Below are positions 7,321 through 17,205 of a stretch of 53,326 nucleotides of DNA, piece by piece. The notes beneath the pieces were generated by a model that was given only the letters and a program-made list of their open reading frames with translations, was not told the origin of the DNA and searched no databases. Positions within the stretch are counted from its first letter, which is position 1; each line of letters opens with the position of its first letter. Made by a program: the position numbers and the translations under genes. Origin of the DNA: Rhodopirellula europaea 6C. GTDB lineage: Bacteria; Planctomycetota; Planctomycetia; Pirellulales; Pirellulaceae. The DNA lies in assembly GCF_000338295.1 (NCBI RefSeq), contig NZ_ANMO01000181.1, positions 1 to 53,326 of the forward strand, in the 5' to 3' direction.

Positions 7321-8793
7321 CTAGGGTTTTGCCGCTTTGCGTTCTGCTTTCTGCATCGCTTTGGCTTCGCTGGCGGGATCGTGATTGGGGTTGGGCTCTG
7401 TCGGCACGGGAGCACCGATTTGCTTTCGCCAAGCCACCAACTTGCTGTACAACGCTTGCGTTTTGATTGGATTGGAGACTGCCAAGTTGCTCGATTCACC
7501 TGGGTCGGTCACCAGATCGTACAACTCCAAACCGCCGTCCTCGAAGTATTCGTGCAGCTTCCACCGACCGTCTCGAATGATTCCGCACGGGCGACTTCGG
7601 TAAAGCAAATCTCGTTGACCGTCTGTGACCGCGTAACTTTGCAAATAGGCGGGGAAGTGCCAATACAATTCGCGATCAGCCAGACTTCCATCCTGCTTGA
7701 GCAACGGCATCAAACTCACACCATCAAGTGGCTGGTTCGCCGGAAGCTTAGCTCCGGTCATCTCGACAAAAGTCGGATACAAATCGGCAGCGATGATTGG
7801 AATCTCGCATTTCGTCCCCGCATCCACGACGCCAGGCCAAGTCACAAAGAACGGTTCGCGAATTCCGCCTTCGTAGTAAGTGCCTTTGTAACCGCGCAGC
7901 GGTTTCATTGAGGTCGCCGGTCCGAAACCGCCATTGTCGCTGGTGAAGACGATCGCGGTGCTCTCTTCCAATCCAAGTTCCCGCAGCGTATCAACCATTC
8001 GCCCCACTCCCTCATCGACGCTCTCAATCATGGCCGCCATCACGGCGTGATCGTGCAACGTGCCGGGCTGCTTCGCCTTGTACTTGGCAACCAATTCCAG
8101 CTTGGCTTGCAGTGGCGTGTGAACCGCAAAGTGAGACAAATACAAAAACCAAGAACGCTCTTGGTTGTCCGTGATGAACCGAATGGCCTCATCCGTGAGT
8201 CGGTCCGTCAGGTACTCGTCATCGGTTGCGTCTTGCAACCCCGGCGCTTTGGGATGTGGCGGAAAGTATCCCTTCGGTGGACTGCCACTGTGGGTGCCTG
8301 CGACGTTGATATCAAAGCCATAGGGCAACGGATCGTCACTCAAATGCCACTTGCCAATGATGCCGGTTCGATACCCAGCCTCATGAACTTGATGAGCCCA
8401 AGTCCGAATTTCTGTTGACAGCACGTCCGTGCCGGGGATGTGCTGCAGAGTTCCGTGTTTCGGATTGCCACGACGTTCAGTTCCGACGTTGTAAATTTCG
8501 TGACGCGGCGAATACTGCCCCGACAGCAAACTGGCTCGCGCCGGTGCACAGTTCGCGGCACACGAATAAGCATTCGAGAACACCATGCCTCGTTCGGCCA
8601 AAGCATCCAAGTTCGGCGTCTCATAGAAATCCGATCCCATGAAGCTGGCATCACGCCAACCGTAGTCGTCCAAGTAAATGAACAAGACGTTGGGATGCTC
8701 TTTCGTTGGCGCTTCTGCGAAAGACGATGGCGATAGCGAAATGGCAATCAAGAACGCCGGAAGAGCCCAGCTTAGGCGAGAGATCATGTTCAT
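7321..8793 (-). CDS. Secreted sulfatase (formylglycine type)
   Basis: A 490-residue sulfatase. The signal peptide spans residues 1-26 (LPAFLIAISLSPSSFA). The metal-binding DD appears in YLDDYGW (residues 40-46). The active-site motif is CAPARASLLSG starting at Cys82, a variant of C-x-P-S-R with Ala at the fourth position; the cysteine would be converted to formylglycine. GKWHL and SDNGG motifs follow. Expected role: hydrolysis of sulfate esters of algal polysaccharides outside the cytoplasm. The ATG at 8793 is preferred because the signal peptide starts there; an upstream extension would be non-homologous. It is the last gene of a minus-strand group, 160 bases after the PQQ lipoprotein gene, with a hairpin repeat in between. 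Confidence 0.93.
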   Translation of the reverse strand: MNMISRLSWALPAFLIAISLSPSSFAEAPTKEHPNVLFIYLDDYGWRDASFMGSDFYETPNLDALAERGMVFSNAYSCAANCAPARASLLSGQYSPRHEIYNVGTERRGNPKHGTLQHIPGTDVLSTEIRTWAHQVHEAGYRTGIIGKWHLSDDPLPYGFDINVAGTHSGSPPKGYFPPHPKAPGLQDATDDEYLTDRLTDEAIRFITDNQERSWFLYLSHFAVHTPLQAKLELVAKYKAKQPGTLHDHAVMAAMIESVDEGVGRMVDTLRELGLEESTAIVFTSDNGGFGPATSMKPLRGYKGTYYEGGIREPFFVTWPGVVDAGTKCEIPIIAADLYPTFVEMTGAKLPANQPLDGVSLMPLLKQDGSLADRELYWHFPAYLQSYAVTDGQRDLLYRSRPCGIIRDGRWKLHEYFEDGGLELYDLVTDPGESSNLAVSNPIKTQALYSKLVAWRKQIGAPVPTEPNPNHDPASEAKAMQKAERKAAKP

Positions 8794-8825
8794 GGATTCA
8801 GTCAAAAAGGCAGGGTGCAAAGCAA

Positions 8826-8886
8826 GGTAGGATGGCCACTCTTGGCCGTCAGAGTGGTGGATGTCTGCCAAGAGTGGCGAACCTAC
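8826..8886. repeat. Long imperfect palindrome (REP-like)
   Basis: GCCACTCTTGGC (8835-8846) is mirrored by GCCAAGAGTGGC (8867-8878). The outer bases GTAGG (8826-8830) and CCTAC (8882-8886) also pair, giving a ~60-bp hairpin between the PQQ lipoprotein and sulfatase genes. No T-run follows. I recall similar text between genes of other Pirellula-like genomes, but this was not checked. Confidence 0.6.
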
Positions 8887-8953
8887 AATAAACTCACAAT
8901 CCGATGCGTGAGCGAGGGACCGATCGTCGCTGCCGTGATCCCTGCTTCGAAAC

Positions 8954-10291
8954 TCAAAGACTTTCCGTGATTCTAACCAATCGTTCTTTTCGCGAATCAC
9001 CTTCGCCAAACCCAATTCGCAGCAGCAACGAGTCCGCCAGAACCGCGGGACTGGCGTAGCAATCCGATCCGAGACGATTCTTCGAAATCAGTTGATAGTC
9101 GTCACCGCTGGCAGAAAAAACGTAGTGGTTGCCAGACAGATCTGACACGTACACATTGCCTCCTGCCAACACGGGCGATCCACTAAAATTGCCACCCAAG
9201 CGTTTTTTCCACTGAACGCTCCCGTCTTCGTTTGACCAACACATCGCAACGCCGTTGTCGGTGACACCGAACAGACTGGTGCCGTCGGTGACCATCGATG
9301 GTTCATAGAGAGCCGTGCGGTCCGACCAAACTTCTTCGCCGGTCGCGGAGAAGCAGGCCGTTTGCTTGTCGGGGTAACCGCCCGAGGCAAAGATTCGATC
9401 ACCCGCCGTCACGATCGTGCCGCAAGTCGCTTCGGCGATGGCGGGTGTTTCCCACCGAGGCTCGCCTGTCGCGGGATCATAGCTGGCAACGCGATCACCG
9501 CCGCTGATCAACAACTGATCCGTGCCACCGACGTTCGCAATCATCGGGCTCGAGTAACTGCTCGCATCGCCCCTGGCCCGTCGCCAAGCGACTTCGCCAG
9601 ATTCCAAGTCCAATGCCACCAAGTAACCACCACCAAAGTTGTCCGCGGCGAGAATCACAAACGACTGGTACAGAACCGGTGAAGGGGCGTAACCGAACTT
9701 CGAAGCAAAGGCTCCCACGTCGGTTTGCCAAACCACTTCGCCGTTCAGATCGACCGCGGTGACAAAGATGCGTTCCTGGTTGAGGAACGCGGTCACGATC
9801 AACTCGCCATCAGAAGCGGGAGTGCCATTGGCGTTGGTGGCTTTGTTGTGAACTTCTCGAGCAGCCGGGAAGTTTCCTTCGTGGATCACTCGTCTCCACT
9901 TTTCGGCTCCCGATTCCAAGTCAAACGAGATCAGCATCTGTTGCTGCTTTGCATCGTCGGCCGTTCCTAGCACAACCTGATCACCGATCACGATCGGGCT
10001 GCTGTGACCGCGGCCAGGGATGTCGGCTTGCCAAGCGATGTTGGTGGACTCGTCCCAGGTTGTTGGCGGCGTGGCATCGTCGGCGCGCCCATCCATGCTG
10101 GGACCACGCCACTGCGACCAAGGCAAATCAACCGCAGGCGTTTCGCGAATTTGCAGTGCCACACCGCTGTCACTGATCGATACTTCATCGACCGGCGTGG
10201 ACTTTCTACAAGCGGAGAATCCGAGGAACACGACAGCTACCCCGTAAGTCCAACACCAGTGGCCGGACGGGCGTGAGGTCAATCGTTTCAT
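8954..10291 (-). CDS. PQQ-like beta-propeller lipoprotein (BamB-like fold)
   Basis: A 445-residue protein. The N-terminus MKRLTSRPSG...VVFLGFSACRKS ends in a lipobox (FSAC), so it is probably a lipoprotein. The rest is built of propeller blades with the PQQ-repeat pattern (DLESGAEKWRR, DLNGEVVWQTDVG, DLESGEVAWRRARG, DPATGEPRWETP, SATGEEVWS, NEDGSVQWKKRLGG), about seven or eight blades. Propellers of this kind serve as scaffolds, for example BamB, or as quinoprotein dehydrogenases; no catalytic PQQ ligands were identified, so scaffold use is more likely. It lies 19 bases after the upstream sulfatase stop, which suggests cotranscription. Confidence 0.88.
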   Translation of the reverse strand: MKRLTSRPSGHWCWTYGVAVVFLGFSACRKSTPVDEVSISDSGVALQIRETPAVDLPWSQWRGPSMDGRADDATPPTTWDESTNIAWQADIPGRGHSSPIVIGDQVVLGTADDAKQQQMLISFDLESGAEKWRRVIHEGNFPAAREVHNKATNANGTPASDGELIVTAFLNQERIFVTAVDLNGEVVWQTDVGAFASKFGYAPSPVLYQSFVILAADNFGGGYLVALDLESGEVAWRRARGDASSYSSPMIANVGGTDQLLISGGDRVASYDPATGEPRWETPAIAEATCGTIVTAGDRIFASGGYPDKQTACFSATGEEVWSDRTALYEPSMVTDGTSLFGVTDNGVAMCWSNEDGSVQWKKRLGGNFSGSPVLAGGNVYVSDLSGNHYVFSASGDDYQLISKNRLGSDCYASPAVLADSLLLRIGFGEGDSRKERLVRITESL

Positions 10292-10310
10292 CGGGACTTC
10301 TCCAACGAGT

Positions 10311-11981
10311 TCATTTTTTGTTCTTCGGCTTGGCGGACTGCTTCTTTTTATTGCCAGGGCCAACCGGTTCCACAAACATACCGTGTTCGAACATCACCGG
10401 TTCGCTCATTCGAGGGTCGCCGGTCCGTTTCAGCTCGCCGATCAAACGATCGTTGAGTTGCTTTTCGGTTTCCGCGTGGTCGGAGTGCCCGGCAAGGTTG
10501 TTCAAGCAGTCTGGGTCGGACTTCAGGTCATACATTTCGATACGAGGACGACGTCCCACCATGAACTGAAACGCTTCCGGGTACTTTTCGCGGTTCAACG
10601 CAACGAAAGCCTTGGTCGGACTCGCATCAAGGTCCGCATACGCCGCGAAAGTGTTTTCACGTAGCGCTTCTTCCGAAGGAAATTCCTCGGCATCGATTTC
10701 GGGACCGTCACCCATCGGAGTTCGTTCGGGTTCGAAATTGATGATGTACAACCAATCATCCGACTGAATGGCTCGCTGCGGATAAGGCGTTGCCCCTTCG
10801 CGAGCCGTCGCCACGTGGCGTTCTCGACCGGTGAAGACCGCGTCTCGCGAAGGATCTATGCGGCCTGATTTTTCGCTCGTCAAAAGCGGTGTGATCGGAC
10901 GCGCGATCATGCTCGCGGGAGCTTCGACGCTGGCAACTTCCAAGAACGTCGTGGCCAATTCGGGCAAGGACACAAAGTCCGTTACAACGCGATTGGAATG
11001 TTCAATGCCACTTGGCCAACGGACAGCCAATGGCACGTGCGTTCCAAAGTCATATAAATTGCATTTACCACGCGACACACCGGGAACCCCGTGGTCGCCG
11101 CTGACGACCAACAATGTGTCGTCGGCGATGCCGAGCCGTTGCAACTCTTCGTCCAAGACCACCAGTGCGGCATCGAACGCCATCGCTTCACCGAGGTAGT
11201 CCGCAAAGTCTTCGCGAATTTCGGGCACATCGGGCAGGTAGGCGGGCAGTTTGCCTTCCAAGTCATCGGGGTTGATGCCCCAGAGTTCATGTCCACTCTT
11301 GGCGATCCATTTACGGTGAGTGTTGGTGGGTCCAAACCAATAGCAAATCGGCGAATCGCCATCGAGCTTTCCGTCGTTGTCTGCGTCCAGGAAATTTCGA
11401 ATGTTCTGGCGGACTTCGTCAAACAGTTTCGCTTTCGCTGCGTCGCGATCCTCGGCCTTCATCACAAACTGCGAGAAGTTATTGAACTTGGAGCCCGCTT
11501 TGTTGGACGCCGTTCGCGAACCACCGTACGGAGCGTTGCCGGGACGACCGGGACTCCAGACTTTGTAGGTATGTCCGATCCGGTATCCGGATTCTTCCAA
11601 CAACAACGGGTAAGCCGGCAACGAAAAATCCCAAACGGCGCCGAGCAGAATCGAAGCCTTGTCGCATCGCCAAAACGGTTGGCCCGACATCAGCGAACTT
11701 CGGCAAGGCGTGCACGACGGCGCGCTCACAAACGCGTTGGTGAACAACACCCCGTCGCGTGCGATCGAATCAAACTTGGGAGTCGAAATCACTTCGCTGG
11801 CGGTGCCTGGAAAATGCTTCGCGTAGGCACTCGCGTAACAGCCCCAATCGTCCGCGAACGCCATCACGATGTGCGGTCGTGACTTCGTTTGTTCAGATGG
11901 CTTGGCATCAGCCAGTGCCGGGGAGGCAACGAACAGCAAAAAAGCGACAGGTAGAAAACGGGAACATTGCCGATCGAACAT
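10311..11981 (-). CDS. Secreted sulfatase with CTPCR active site
   Basis: A 556-residue sulfatase. The signal peptide is residues 1-24 (VAFLLFVASPALA). FADDWGCYAS (residues 42-51) carries the metal aspartates. The active-site motif is CTPCRSSLMSG beginning at Cys90: the usual C-x-P-S-R serine is replaced by cysteine, seen also in sulfohydrolase-like sulfatases. An insert DADNDGKLDGD resembles a calcium-binding EF-hand/dockerin loop. The GDHG motif near the C-terminal half provides further metal ligands. The C-terminus is a lysine-rich tail (NKKKQSAKPKNKK). It heads a minus-strand group with the PQQ lipoprotein and a second sulfatase. The family is certain; the substrate is unknown. Confidence 0.93.
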   Translation of the reverse strand: MFDRQCSRFLPVAFLLFVASPALADAKPSEQTKSRPHIVMAFADDWGCYASAYAKHFPGTASEVISTPKFDSIARDGVLFTNAFVSAPSCTPCRSSLMSGQPFWRCDKASILLGAVWDFSLPAYPLLLEESGYRIGHTYKVWSPGRPGNAPYGGSRTASNKAGSKFNNFSQFVMKAEDRDAAKAKLFDEVRQNIRNFLDADNDGKLDGDSPICYWFGPTNTHRKWIAKSGHELWGINPDDLEGKLPAYLPDVPEIREDFADYLGEAMAFDAALVVLDEELQRLGIADDTLLVVSGDHGVPGVSRGKCNLYDFGTHVPLAVRWPSGIEHSNRVVTDFVSLPELATTFLEVASVEAPASMIARPITPLLTSEKSGRIDPSRDAVFTGRERHVATAREGATPYPQRAIQSDDWLYIINFEPERTPMGDGPEIDAEEFPSEEALRENTFAAYADLDASPTKAFVALNREKYPEAFQFMVGRRPRIEMYDLKSDPDCLNNLAGHSDHAETEKQLNDRLIGELKRTGDPRMSEPVMFEHGMFVEPVGPGNKKKQSAKPKNKK

Positions 11982-12027
11982 GGCATTCTCCGACGGAAGA
12001 GATCAGGTGGGATGACGGGGTGGGACC

Positions 12028-12061
12028 GAGACGGGTGGCAAGCAATGTGCCCGCCCGTCTC
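12028..12061. repeat. GC-rich hairpin upstream of sulfatase
   Basis: GAGACGGGTGGCA (12028-12040) pairs with TGCC...CCCGTCTC (12048-12061), leaving a small internal bulge and a 7-base loop. It sits about 50 bases upstream of the sulfatase start at 11981 and would lie in its leader if transcription begins beyond it. It could also be a REP-type hairpin. Confidence 0.5.
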
Positions 12062-12212
12062 GAAGAATCATCCTAGCCAACATCCAACGCGATCGCTGAA
12101 CTTCGCAGGAATTTGCGGCTCATTCGGCCGAAAAAACGTCGCCGTTGAGGAACCTTGACCGGAAGAGTCCGCGTGAATGCCAGAGCGGAAGCTTACCCGT
12201 GGACAAGCGGGC

Positions 12213-12908
12213 TCAGCCGTCCCGACGTTCCAACATCTTGCGTTCGGCTTGGCGGCGATGAGACTCAACCATTTGCTTGAGAAGTTGCTCGACGGATTTC
12301 ACATCCGGGATTCCAAGAAACCCGATCTCCTCGGAGTGGCTGGTTCCTTCCGAATCGGTCCATCGTTTCGCGTTGAAGATCACATCGCCCGATCCATCGG
12401 CGGATTGCTTCCGGTAAACAGTCCGAAGCTCACGAGGATGGAAACTGCGGATCGTCATTCGAAAACCACCAATGAACGTGATCGCTCGTTGGTCGGTCAA
12501 TAAATAGACGGTTTTGAAAGCGTTGCGATAGGTCCAGATTGGGGTCGCCAACATCGCAAAGCCAATCAAGACAAACGGAACTCCGAACAATGCAAAAAAG
12601 TCGACTCCGCGATCAAAATTCGGTACCTGGAATCCCAAAGCACTGGCAACCCAAAACAACGAGAACGCCGTCCACACGACAGCGAATCCAAACGTCGCCG
12701 TTGAACCAGTGGTGAAGAATCGCGGCTTCGGTGTCTCCGCCCACAAAATCGTCTCATCGGGAAGAAGTTCCTCACGAACCAATTCTGCGAGCCAGGGTGA
12801 AACAGTATCAGGAATCATCGCCTTGGAACGACGTTTGTTTCGATTCAGCGGAAGCTGTGCACCCATCGGAACAACCATGCCTCTGATGCGAGTTGGTTCA
12901 TCGACCAT
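12213..12908 (-). CDS. PH-domain-like membrane protein
   Basis: A 231-residue protein of no assigned role. WLAELVREELLPDETILWAETPKPRFF is followed by two transmembrane segments (about residues 70-91, FGFAVVWTAFSLFWVASALGF, and 102-123, FFALFGVPFVLIGFAMLATPIW). Next comes a bacterial PH-like region with the pattern YLLTDQRAITFIGGFRMTIRSFHPREL. This order (short cytoplasmic part, TM pair, YxLTxxR PH region) is common in uncharacterised bacterial proteins. The C-terminus is charged and helical. The ATG at 12908 is used; an ATG at residue 31 (MIPDTV) is an alternative start nearer the conserved part. Confidence 0.75.
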   Translation of the reverse strand: MVDEPTRIRGMVVPMGAQLPLNRNKRRSKAMIPDTVSPWLAELVREELLPDETILWAETPKPRFFTTGSTATFGFAVVWTAFSLFWVASALGFQVPNFDRGVDFFALFGVPFVLIGFAMLATPIWTYRNAFKTVYLLTDQRAITFIGGFRMTIRSFHPRELRTVYRKQSADGSGDVIFNAKRWTDSEGTSHSEEIGFLGIPDVKSVEQLLKQMVESHRRQAERKMLERRDG

Positions 12909-13211
12909 TTGACACGGACCATTCTATCAGGCTGACTCCACCCCATGAGGCAAGCATCGACTTTGCTCAGCATCGGTTGGTGAGTTCTGGAAGGGAAGTG
13001 CCACCGAAAACGTCTGCCTGAGCTCGTACCAAACTCGAGACGCCGAACGACCTCCGACGTAAACACTGGCGAAGACGACGTCTCCTCCAAAAACGTCTGA
13101 TTACCACCGATGGGAACCGCGGGTGTTGTGCGGTATTCTTCTGCCGTCGAACCCCGTTGCCATTGAAACCTGTGCAGCAAACGCCCTTTGGCCTCCATCG
13201 AATCCAGCCCC
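12909..13211. other. Divergent intergenic region
   Basis: About 300 bases between the divergent PH-like gene and tyrA. No gene, strong hairpin or convincing promoter was seen. A TATTCT at 13134-13139 could be a -10 box for tyrA but lacks a good -35. TyrA translation could start at a TTG at 13188 inside this stretch instead of the ATG at 13212. Confidence 0.4.
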
Positions 13212-14057
13212 ATGCCCGAGCCCTCCTGCCGATCCGTTGCGATCATCGGTTTGGGGTTGTTGGGTGGAAGTGTGGCGTTGTCGATTCGCAGACGTTGGCC
13301 GTCGGTGCGACTGACCGCCTGCGCCCGATCGCCTGAAACACGGGCCTTGGCTCTGGATCAGTCCATCGTCGATGAAGTCTTCGAGACCCCCGATGCCGCC
13401 GCGAATGGCTGTGATTTGGCCGTGATCGCCACGCCAGTCAACCGAATCGCCTCGCTGGCACAGGCACTTGCGGGCCAATTTCCGGAGTTAACGCTGACCG
13501 ACGTCGGCAGTACCAAAGGCGGTTTGATCCGCGAATTATTGGGGACGGCGTCGGCGAAACAGTTCGTTCCGGCTCACCCGATCGCGGGAAGCGAAAAAAG
13601 CGGGGCGGAGCACGCACGAGCGGACCTTTTCGACGACAAACCCATTGTGATCACGCCCAGCGGCGAAGAACTGCCGCAACACATCACCGCCGCGACCGAA
13701 TTTTGGCGAGCCACCGGCGGACGAATTGTCACCATGCCGGCCGAACAGCACGATGCCACCTTGGCATTGACGTCTCATTTGCCACACTTGCTGTCTTCGC
13801 TCGCCGCGCGCCAAATCACTCGCGAGATGCTCGCATTGGTCGGCACCGGCTGGTTGGACACCACTCGCGTGGCGGCGGGGGATGCGGACCTTTGGACCGC
13901 CATCGTTTCCGAAAACCGCGACGCGATTCTGAGTGCGATCGAACAATCCCGGTCGGACTTGGACACACTGCAAACCATCGTGAACCAGGGCGACGACGCT
14001 GCCCTGCGAACCTGGCTCGACACCGCCAAACAGATTCGACAATCCGCTCAAACCTAA
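13212..14057 (+). CDS. tyrA: Prephenate dehydrogenase
   Basis: A 281-residue enzyme of tyrosine biosynthesis that oxidatively decarboxylates prephenate to 4-hydroxyphenylpyruvate with NAD(P). The Rossmann motif VAIIGLGLLGGSVA lies at the N-terminus. DLAVIATPVN, TLTDVGSTKGG and the substrate motif PAHPIAGSEKSGAEHA follow, with SHLPHLLSSLAA further on, all in family order. The length fits a monofunctional TyrA without chorismate mutase or ACT domain. The ATG is chosen because the Rossmann strand begins a few residues after it; a TTG eight codons upstream is possible. It lies 69 bases before purL on the same strand. Confidence 0.93.
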   Translation: MPEPSCRSVAIIGLGLLGGSVALSIRRRWPSVRLTACARSPETRALALDQSIVDEVFETPDAAANGCDLAVIATPVNRIASLAQALAGQFPELTLTDVGSTKGGLIRELLGTASAKQFVPAHPIAGSEKSGAEHARADLFDDKPIVITPSGEELPQHITAATEFWRATGGRIVTMPAEQHDATLALTSHLPHLLSSLAARQITREMLALVGTGWLDTTRVAAGDADLWTAIVSENRDAILSAIEQSRSDLDTLQTIVNQGDDAALRTWLDTAKQIRQSAQT

Positions 14058-14126
14058 CCGCGACCACCCGCGGTCAAGCTTTCCGGATCCTTTTCCGTCT
14101 CCATCCTCATTCTCTGATTTCGCATC

Positions 14127-17100
14127 ATGCCGCTTTGGCAAATCGACATTCATCCCGCTCCCGGTCAAGTTGATCGACTCGGCGAACAAACGGCTCGTGA
14201 GATCCATGAACTCGGATTGGGCGACGACCTGCTGATCGCCGCCGCACGGGGATACTTGATCCAAGCCGACATCGACCAAGCCTCGGCCGGAGAAATTGCA
14301 TCGACGTTGCTGGCCGATTCCATCACCGAATCGGTCGTCGTTGGGCATCCTGGCAAAGACGCTTCGCAGGTCGAAGCGGACTTGTCCGAAGCTCCCGAAT
14401 CGCTGATGGAGTTGCTGGCTGAACGCGGCATCGAATCCGAACCGCACCTGGTGCACGTGATGCCCAAACCCGGCGTGATGGATCCGGTCGCTGCCAGTAC
14501 CCAAGGCGCGCTCGCCGATCGCGGTGTCGAAGGCAGCACGGTCAAGACGTTCCGCAAATTCTGGATCGCCGGCGTCGACGAAGCTCAACTGGAAACGATC
14601 TGCCGCCGCGCCCTGTCAAACGATTCGATCGAAGCGTTTGTGATCGGGCCGTTGATGATGGACCGTTTGGATGTCGGATCCGAAGGCGAATTTGAATTGG
14701 TGCACGTGCCGATTCGAGAACTGGACGACGCCGGACTGGAAAAGCTTTCCAAGGAAGGCCAGCTCTACCTGACGCTGGTCGAGATGCAAACCATTCGCGA
14801 TCACTTCGCCGAACTGGGACGCGACCCAACCGACATCGAACTCGAATCGGTGGCTCAAACTTGGTCGGAACACTGCAGCCACAAAACATTGGCCGGCCGA
14901 ATCCACTACAAGGGTCCCGGTGCCGATGGCACGCCCGGCGGTGACGAACGCCAATACAACAACATGCTCAAGGAAACGATCTTTGAAGCGACCCAAACCA
15001 TTCGTCGCTCCCTGGGCGATGACGATTGGTGCGTCAGCGTGTTCAAAGACAACGCGGGCATCGTGACGTTCGACGAACAAGACCACGTGTGCTTCAAAGT
15101 CGAAACGCACAATCACCCGTCGGCGCTCGAACCTTACGGCGGAGCCAACACCGGAATCGGTGGCGTCATCCGTGACCCTATGGGCACGGGCATGGGAGCC
15201 AAACCGATCTGCAACACGGACGTGTTCTGCTTCGCTCCGCCAGACGTTTCGCCCGAAGAATTGCCACCTGGCGTGCTGCATCCCCGCCGCGTCATTCAAG
15301 GCGTCGTGTCCGGCGTTCGAGATTACGGCAACCGAATGGGAATCCCCACGGTCAACGGTGCGGTCTACTTCGACGAGCGTTATCTCGGCAACCCGCTGGT
15401 CTACTGCGGCAACGTCGGCATCATTCCCGTTGGCATGGAAGACAAGGAAGTCAAACCCAATGACTTAATCGTCGCGGTCGGTGGACGCACCGGACGAGAC
15501 GGAATCCACGGGGCGACGTTCAGCAGTGCGGAACTGACCAGCGAATCCGAATCGCTGTCCGGCGGTGCCGTTCAAATCGGCAACGCGATCACCGAAAAAA
15601 TGGTCCTCGACGTGCTGATGCAAGCTCGCGATCGCGGCTTGTACAACGCGGTCACGGACTGCGGTGCAGGTGGCTTCAGTAGTGCCGTCGGCGAGATGGG
15701 TGAAGAGCTCGGCGCCGAAGTTTGGCTCGACAAAGCTCCGCTCAAGTACGATGGCCTGACTTACACCGAGATCTGGATTTCCGAAGCTCAAGAGCGAATG
15801 GTCTTGGCCGTTCCGCAAGAACGCTGGGACGAACTGCGAGAACTGTGCGAAAGCGAAGGCGTCGAAGCCGCCGCGATCGGTCGCTTTGTTCCAACCGGCC
15901 GACTGCAATTGAACTTCCACGGCCAAACGGTCGGCGACGTCGCCATGTCGTTCTTGCACGACGGACGTCCACCCGTGATTCGCGATGCGATCTACGAACC
16001 ACCCCAAGCCAAACCATTGTCAATCGGCGACCGCGATGCTGCGGCCAACTCCGAGACGCTGCTCAAGATCCTGGGCAGCTACAACGTTGCCAGCAAGCAC
16101 TGGGTGATTCGCCAATACGATCACGAAGTCCAGGCGGGCAGCGTCGTCAAACCTTTGGTCGGCCCACAATGCGATGGCCCCGGCGACGCCGCCGTTGTGC
16201 GTCCCAAACTGACCAGCCGTCGTGGGCTGGTGATCAGTTGCGGCATGAACCCGCACTACGGCGACTTCGACACGTATCACATGGCCGCTTCGGCGATCGA
16301 CGAAGCCATGCGGAACGCGGTCGCGGTCGGAGCCGATCCTTCCAAGATCGCGATCCTCGACAACTTCTGCTGGGGCTACACCGATCGAGCCGAAACGCTT
16401 GGGTCGCTCGTCCGTGCCGCGATTGCTTGCCAAGACCTCGCGGTCACGCTGGGCACGCCCTTCGTCAGTGGCAAAGACAGCTTGAACAACGAGTTCAGCT
16501 TCTTCGATGACAACAACGAAAAGCAAACCATCGCGATCCCGCCCAGCCTGCTGATCAGCGCGATGGGCCAGATCGATGACGTCAGCAAATCAGTCACGAT
16601 GGACGCGAAGGAAGCCGGCAACGTGATCTTCCTGGTCGGCGAAACGCATCGTGAACTCGGTGGCTCGCACTACGGCTTGGTCGAAAACGAACCCGGCGGT
16701 GCCGTCCCAGAAGTCGACGCGAAACTGGCAAAACGAACATTCGCGACCGTCCACCAAGCGATCCAGTCACGACTGGTCCGCTCGTGCCACGACCTCTGCG
16801 AAGGTGGCTTGGCGGCCGCCGCGGTTGAAATGGCTTTGGCGGGGGGATTGGGAATGGAACTCGACCTCGCGACCGTCTCTCGCGAGCAACCTTCCAACGA
16901 CGGTGTGCTCACCGCGGCGGCATTGTCGGCAACGGAAGTTCTGTTCAGCGAATCAAACACACGATTCCTGATCGAGTGTGCTCCCGAGTCGGCCGACGCC
17001 CTGTCCAAGATCTTCGCGGACGCCCGAATCAGCCTGACACGTTTGGGACAAGTTACCGATTCCGACAAATTCACCGTCCGTGACGGTGACGCCGTGGTGC

Positions 17101-17156
17101 TGGAGACCGACATCGCAACCGCGAAATCGGCCTGGCAGGCACCTTTGGATTGGTGA
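14127..17156 (+). CDS. purL: Phosphoribosylformylglycinamidine synthase, PurS-PurL fusion
   Basis: A 1009-residue enzyme of purine biosynthesis that makes formylglycinamidine ribonucleotide from FGAR, glutamine-derived ammonia and ATP. It is longer than small PurL (about 750) because of an N-terminal extension. Residues about 100-185 match PurS ([24 protein letters not shown]), and residues 1-90 look like another PurS-type fold. The PurL part carries SEHCSHKT, the ATP site [19 protein letters not shown] (about residues 327-345), the [16 protein letters not shown] loop, [15 protein letters not shown], and [10 protein letters not shown] and [16 protein letters not shown] in the second half. No glutaminase domain is present, so a separate PurQ is expected elsewhere. 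Confidence 0.96.
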   Translation: MPLWQIDIHPAPGQVDRLGEQTAREIHELGLGDDLLIAAARGYLIQADIDQASAGEIASTLLADSITESVVVGHPGKDASQVEADLSEAPESLMELLAERGIESEPHLVHVMPKPGVMDPVAASTQGALADRGVEGSTVKTFRKFWIAGVDEAQLETICRRALSNDSIEAFVIGPLMMDRLDVGSEGEFELVHVPIRELDDAGLEKLSKEGQLYLTLVEMQTIRDHFAELGRDPTDIELESVAQTWSEHCSHKTLAGRIHYKGPGADGTPGGDERQYNNMLKETIFEATQTIRRSLGDDDWCVSVFKDNAGIVTFDEQDHVCFKVETHNHPSALEPYGGANTGIGGVIRDPMGTGMGAKPICNTDVFCFAPPDVSPEELPPGVLHPRRVIQGVVSGVRDYGNRMGIPTVNGAVYFDERYLGNPLVYCGNVGIIPVGMEDKEVKPNDLIVAVGGRTGRDGIHGATFSSAELTSESESLSGGAVQIGNAITEKMVLDVLMQARDRGLYNAVTDCGAGGFSSAVGEMGEELGAEVWLDKAPLKYDGLTYTEIWISEAQERMVLAVPQERWDELRELCESEGVEAAAIGRFVPTGRLQLNFHGQTVGDVAMSFLHDGRPPVIRDAIYEPPQAKPLSIGDRDAAANSETLLKILGSYNVASKHWVIRQYDHEVQAGSVVKPLVGPQCDGPGDAAVVRPKLTSRRGLVISCGMNPHYGDFDTYHMAASAIDEAMRNAVAVGADPSKIAILDNFCWGYTDRAETLGSLVRAAIACQDLAVTLGTPFVSGKDSLNNEFSFFDDNNEKQTIAIPPSLLISAMGQIDDVSKSVTMDAKEAGNVIFLVGETHRELGGSHYGLVENEPGGAVPEVDAKLAKRTFATVHQAIQSRLVRSCHDLCEGGLAAAAVEMALAGGLGMELDLATVSREQPSNDGVLTAAALSATEVLFSESNTRFLIECAPESADALSKIFADARISLTRLGQVTDSDKFTVRDGDAVVLETDIATAKSAWQAPLDW

Positions 17157-17173
17157 TCCCGGCTGTATTCAGG

Positions 17174-17195
17174 CGAAACTTCGCGAGAAGTTTGC
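17174..17195 (+). terminator. Hairpin after purL (weak terminator candidate)
   Basis: AAACTTC (17176-17182) and GAAGTTT (17187-17193) pair perfectly around a GCGA tetraloop (GNRA type), extended by GC pairs. It lies 18 bases past the purL stop and just before the promoter at 17206. There is no U-rich tract, so it may act as a 3' stabiliser instead of a terminator. Confidence 0.4.
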
Positions 17196-17205
17196 TAAAT
17201 TCGCA

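Noticed and set aside
7261-7911. 216-residue plus-strand frame opposite the sulfatase
   Set aside because: It starts inside the terminator stem and lies wholly antisense to the 3' end of a clear sulfatase.
11091-11882. 263-residue plus-strand frame across the CTPCR sulfatase
   Set aside because: Antisense to a protein with all sulfatase motifs in order; the translation shows no family features.
13536-14588. 350-residue minus-strand frame across tyrA and purL
   Set aside because: It runs through the 3' part of tyrA and the 5' part of purL, both certain genes, and its translation has no recognisable domain.
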